DNA of 8,448 bases from Victivallales bacterium. Its GTDB lineage: Bacteria; Verrucomicrobiota; Lentisphaeria; Victivallales; SZUA-371. A model generated the notes under the pieces. It saw only the letters and a list, made by a program, of their open reading frames with translations, was not told the DNA's origin and made no database searches. Position 1 is the first letter of the stretch. Each line of letters starts with the position of its first letter. Where the stretch lies: NCBI GenBank assembly GCA_028691155.1, contig JAQUZV010000081.1, positions 1 through 8,448 of the forward strand, written 5' to 3'. The position numbers and the translations under genes were made by a program. Positions 6,384-8,448 of the stretch are shown here, one piece after another.

Positions 6384-6411
6384 AATTTAGACGGCTCCTT
6401 CTTTTAGTCAA
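6384..6411 (-). promoter_or_regulatory. candidate promoter of the rpmJ-rpsM-rpsK-rpoA-rplQ operon
   Basis: On the minus strand TTGACT (6406-6411, five of six consensus bases) is followed after 16 bases by TAAATT (6384-6389, four of six). An overlapping TATAAA (6379-6384) is a better -10 by sequence but at a 21-base spacing. A start near 6377 leaves about 139 bases before the rpmJ ATG. The surrounding AT-richness and the lack of any upstream gene on this strand support a promoter here. Confidence 0.55.
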
Positions 6412-6471
6412 GTAAATTTCGGTAAAATCATGAAAAAAAAGGACTCACAGGTTTTATTTCGGTTAAAAATT

Positions 6472-6499
6472 GCCCCGGCACGGTTGATAAAGACGGGGC
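6472..6499. repeat. inverted repeat spanning the -35 box of the phosphofructokinase promoter
   Basis: GCCCCG (6472-6477) and CGGGGC (6494-6499) are perfect 6-base inverted arms with a 16-base spacer that contains the -35 hexamer TTGATA (6484-6489). The second arm lies within the promoter spacer. The placement would suit an operator, but six-base GC arms can occur by chance. Confidence 0.35.
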
Positions 6500-6511
6500 C
6501 GGAGGTATATT
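6484..6511 (+). promoter_or_regulatory. promoter of the phosphofructokinase gene
   Basis: TTGATA (6484-6489) and TATATT (6506-6511) each match the sigma-70 consensus at five of six positions, with a 16-base spacer. A start near 6517-6518 gives a leader of about 147 bases. It is the best promoter match noticed in the window, on the correct strand, with no gene between it and the start codon. Confidence 0.7.
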
Positions 6512-6516
6512 GTCCC

Positions 6517-6537
6517 GCGATGCGCCGGTGGCATCGC
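6517..6537 (+). promoter_or_regulatory. 5'-terminal hairpin of the phosphofructokinase leader
   Basis: GCGATGC (6517-6523) and GCATCGC (6531-6537) form a perfect 7-base-pair stem with a 7-base loop. The stem begins at the predicted transcription start, so it could stabilise the 5' end of the mRNA. It has no T-run after it and is not an intrinsic terminator. Confidence 0.5.
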
Positions 6538-6558
6538 AGATGGGGAAAGAAAAGGATT

Positions 6559-6601
6559 CGTCAGGTTTTTTGACGTCGGAATGAATTGGGAGTGCCGACG
6601 T
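6559..6601 (+). promoter_or_regulatory. two overlapping, mutually exclusive leader hairpins
   Basis: Hairpin A pairs CGTCA (6559-6563) with TGACG (6571-6575), leaving a T-rich loop. Hairpin B pairs ACGTCGG (6573-6579) with CCGACGT (6595-6601) across a 15-base loop. They share bases 6573-6575, so both cannot be fully formed in one RNA molecule. A regulatory switch is possible but not shown; no known riboswitch class was recognised. Confidence 0.35.
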
Positions 6602-6651
6602 GAATGAAGCCGTGGAAAAACAATGCACCGCCTCTCGTTGCGAGAAGGCAT

Positions 6652-6655
6652 GGAG
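6652..6655 (+). promoter_or_regulatory. Shine-Dalgarno choosing the phosphofructokinase start
   Basis: GGAG lies nine bases before ATG 6665, but only three bases before ATG 6659 and not upstream of ATG 6650 or 6623. GAAGG (6644-6648) lies ten bases before ATG 6659, so 6659 remains a reasonable alternative that would add two residues. Confidence 0.5.
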
Positions 6656-6664
6656 TTTATGAAA

Positions 6665-7951
6665 ATGGCTGAGATCGATTTAAGTGTGACGAAACTTGGC
6701 AAGGCGACCATCCCCTCGCCGTTGAATGACGTCAATTACGAAGAAGAAAACTCTACCGTCGTCTATGAAAAGGACGCCCGGAAAATCGTCGAGGAATATC
6801 GCCGGGACGGTAAACTGCTGGCGTTCGAAAAAGCCGGGCCGCAACGCATGGTCTACCACGACTCGGCCTGGAGCAAAGCCGCCATCCTGACCGCCGGCGG
6901 CATCTGTCCCGGTCTCAACGACGTGATCAAGGGCTTGACCCGAACGCTGATGGTTCGTTATCAGGTGCCGATTGTTTACGGCATCAAATACGGTTATCAG
7001 GGCCTGGTGCCCGCTTTCGGTCACGAGCCGCTGCTGCTGACCCCGGACATGGTGGATGATATCCATGAAAGCGGCGGCACCATTCTGGGTTCCTCCCGGG
7101 GACGGCAGGACGAAAAGATCATGGTGGACACGCTCGAACGCATGAACATCAATATGCTCTTCTGCGTCGGCGGCGACGGTACGTTGCGCTGCGCCCATGA
7201 CATTGTCAAGGAAATTGCCCGGCGCCGACTGAATATCAGCGTTATCGGCATTCCCAAAACCATTGACAACGACATCAGCTTTATCGACAAGACCTTTGGG
7301 TTCGAAACCGCGGTTTACGCCACCAACTCGGTGATTATGGCCGCTCACAACGAAGCCAAAGGCGCCCCGAACGGCATCGGGCTGATTCATGTCATGGGGC
7401 GTGATTCCGGCTTTATCGCCGCTTATGCCACGCTGGCCAATACTCATATCAACTACTGTCTGGTTCCGGAGGTGGAATTCCAGCTTTATGACGGTCCGCT
7501 GGCGCTGTTGCCCAGTTTGGGCCGCCGGCTGAAGGAACGCAAGCATGCCGTCATTATCGTGGCCGAAGGCGCGGGACAATATCTGTTCAAAAATCAGGAC
7601 GGCGGGCGGGACAAGTCCGGCAATAAACTGCACAACAACATCGGGTTGTTCCTGAAAGACGAGATCAACCAATGGGCGACCGACAACAAATTCGACGTCA
7701 ATGTCAAATATTTCGATCCCAGTTATATGATCCGCAGTCTGCCCGCCAACGGCACCGATGCGGTTTTCTGTCAGCTCCTGGCGCAATGTGCGGTTCACGC
7801 CGCCATGCACGGCTGTACCGACATGGTGGTCGGGCACTGGAATGAATCGTTCACCCATGTGCCGATTGCCATGGCGACCAGTCAGCGGAAAAAGATCGAT
7901 CCCAAATCCCAGATCTGGCTCAGCGTCAAATCGGTGACCTGGAGTCATTGA
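6665..7951 (+). CDS. 6-phosphofructokinase, long PKTIDND class (probably ATP-dependent)
   Basis: Phosphorylates fructose 6-phosphate to fructose 1,6-bisphosphate in glycolysis, in the cytoplasm. Seen, in a 428-residue protein: an extension of about 75 residues, then TAGGICPGLNDVI (nucleotide/phosphate loop, from 76), LGSSRGRQD (141-149), GGDGT (169-173), PKTIDND (197-203, with D201 the expected catalytic base), GFETAVYA, VMGRDSGFIAA (243-253), VAEGAGQYL (299-307) and YFDPSYMIRS (349-358). The layout matches the PFK group that includes the trypanosomatid enzyme and other 'X group' PFKs. At the two phosphoryl-donor positions it combines Gly (GGDG, ATP-like; E. coli G104) with Lys (PKTIDND, the pyrophosphate-type residue; E. 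coli G124). That combination is known from ATP-using members, so ATP is favoured but pyrophosphate is not excluded. In-frame ATGs at 6623, 6650 and 6659 are alternative starts. It is a single gene with its own promoter. Confidence 0.92.
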   Translation: MAEIDLSVTKLGKATIPSPLNDVNYEEENSTVVYEKDARKIVEEYRRDGKLLAFEKAGPQRMVYHDSAWSKAAILTAGGICPGLNDVIKGLTRTLMVRYQVPIVYGIKYGYQGLVPAFGHEPLLLTPDMVDDIHESGGTILGSSRGRQDEKIMVDTLERMNINMLFCVGGDGTLRCAHDIVKEIARRRLNISVIGIPKTIDNDISFIDKTFGFETAVYATNSVIMAAHNEAKGAPNGIGLIHVMGRDSGFIAAYATLANTHINYCLVPEVEFQLYDGPLALLPSLGRRLKERKHAVIIVAEGAGQYLFKNQDGGRDKSGNKLHNNIGLFLKDEINQWATDNKFDVNVKYFDPSYMIRSLPANGTDAVFCQLLAQCAVHAAMHGCTDMVVGHWNESFTHVPIAMATSQRKKIDPKSQIWLSVKSVTWSH

Positions 7952-7969
7952 GTTGTGGTGTTGCGCTTG

Positions 7970-7995
7970 TCCGGCCGAATCGGCCGGAGCCTTTT
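7970..7995 (+). terminator. probable intrinsic terminator of the phosphofructokinase gene
   Basis: TCCGGCCG (7970-7977) and CGGCCGGA (7981-7988) form a perfect 8-base-pair GC-rich stem with a 3-base loop, starting 19 bases after the stop. GCCTTTT follows, so the T-run is short and offset. The gene converges with the metallophosphoesterase gene, whose stop is at 8004; on that strand the hairpin has no T-run. Confidence 0.65.
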
Positions 7996-8003
7996 CCGGC
8001 GGC

Positions 8004-8448
8004 TCAGCACCCCTTGATCAGGCGGAACGCCAGTTCTTCGGGCAACCCGGCATTTAAAATCCGTTTGCAGGTGGCGAAGATGTCATAATCGGCGGTGACC
8101 GGAGCAACCCGGCCGCTTTCCGAATCGTAGACCATGGCGCAACTGCGGTTGTCGGCATTGCGCGGCTGGCCGACCGAACCGGGATTGATGAGAAACTTGT
8201 GTTCGGGCAGTTCCCGTAAATTACGATCGCGGAGGCGTTCGATGCGGATGTCCGGCCGGCACCCCCGGACCTGGCAGGCAAACAGCAGCGGAACATGGAT
8301 GTGGCCGAAAAAAGCGACGCGGGTTTCCTGAATGTAAAGTGAAACATGGCTGATTTGATATCGAAAATATAGGGCCAGTATTCGCCTTCGACCGTATCGA
8401 TGGCGGCGTGAATGAAAGTAACGCCGTCCCGGCAATATTGATAAGGGA
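8004..8448 (-). CDS. metallophosphoesterase family (YfcE/MJ0936-like), C-terminal part, with apparent frameshift
   Basis: A calcineurin-like phosphodiesterase; the substrate is unknown. Seen: the frame ending at 8004 has FFGHIHVPLLF (the GHxH metal-binding motif), KFLINPGSVGQPRNADNRSCAMVYD (quoted only to show the NPGSVGQPRN block typical of this family) and a helical end. Upstream of about 8336 this frame turns into Arg-rich, implausible sequence (RRYFHSRRHRYGRRR). The neighbouring frame instead reads plausible family sequence from the right edge: GVTFIHAAIDTVEGEYW, then PYIFDIKSAMFHF. Joining the two requires a -1 shift at 8336-8344, where two T3 runs occur. One missing base in this sequence, or a real mutation, would explain it. 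The N-terminal metal ligands (DxH, GD, GNHD) lie beyond the window. It converges on the phosphofructokinase gene, about 50 bases away. Confidence 0.75.
   Translation of the reverse strand, partial: PLSILPGRRYFHSRRHRYGRRRILALYFRYQISHVSLYIQETRVAFFGHIHVPLLFACQVRGCRPDIRIERLRDRNLRELPEHKFLINPGSVGQPRNADNRSCAMVYDSESGRVAPVTADYDIFATCKRILNAGLPEELAFRLIKGC

Larger units (their letters stand above)
6239..6664. other. divergent intergenic region between rpmJ and the phosphofructokinase gene
   Basis: This 426-base gap has no convincing full-length gene. The left part (about 6255-6440) is AT-rich and carries the candidate rpmJ-operon promoter and a leader of about 140 bases with a repeated TTTTTCAA (6267-6274 and 6282-6289). 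The right part is GC-richer and holds the phosphofructokinase promoter, an inverted repeat around its -35 box, three leader hairpins and a possible 22-codon leader ORF. Confidence 0.85.

Noticed and set aside
6653..6655. ATG 6623 as the phosphofructokinase start
   Set aside because: It lacks a good Shine-Dalgarno and adds 14 residues with no family support; GGAG suits ATG 6665 better. It cannot be fully excluded.
6680..7948. A 422-codon open frame on the minus strand opposite the phosphofructokinase gene
   Set aside because: Its translation shows no family motifs, while the plus strand has a complete, motif-rich enzyme. It is a GC-driven shadow frame.
1..8448. tRNA, rRNA, CRISPR array, insertion sequence or attachment site
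   Set aside because: No regularly spaced repeats, transposase motifs, terminal inverted repeats or tRNA-like cloverleaf were seen by eye on either strand.

Overview
The window carries ten protein genes and no RNA genes, mobile elements or CRISPR array. Coding DNA is moderately GC-rich, with one clearly AT-rich intergenic block (about 6255-6440). The RpoA, GyrB and phosphofructokinase sequences look bacterial and are compatible with the Planctomycetes-Verrucomicrobia-Chlamydia-Lentisphaerae group. That placement is an impression from sequence recall, not a computed phylogeny.

Layout, right to left on the minus strand: a compact alpha-type ribosomal operon, rpmJ (6238-6122), rpsM, rpsK, rpoA and rplQ (ending 3700). 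It is read from a candidate promoter at 6384-6411 and closed by a strong intrinsic terminator at 3652-3677. rpsD is absent between rpsK and rpoA, and the usual upstream neighbours (secY, adk, map, infA) are replaced by a divergent gene. After the terminator come fabG (3600-2863), a divergent FabI-like enoyl reductase (2813-2010) and a cation diffusion facilitator (1961-1050), separated by about 48-49 bases each. A gap of about 200 bases with a candidate promoter then leads into gyrB, whose first 281 codons run off the left edge.

On the plus strand, a phosphofructokinase of the long 'PKTIDND' class (6665-7951) has a near-consensus promoter at 6484-6511 and a structured leader of about 147 bases. 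It ends at a hairpin at 7970-7988. Converging on it from the right edge is the C-terminal part of a metallophosphoesterase-family gene (8448-8004), which appears to be broken by a -1 frameshift near 8336-8344.

Functionally this is core housekeeping: translation and transcription, fatty-acid elongation, metal efflux, DNA supercoiling and glycolysis. I found no convincing undescribed multi-gene system. The points most worth a second look are the FabI-like protein lacking the second active-site tyrosine, the NxxxD/DxxxD (manganese-type) metal site in the transporter, the structured phosphofructokinase leader, and the frameshift in the metallophosphoesterase gene.
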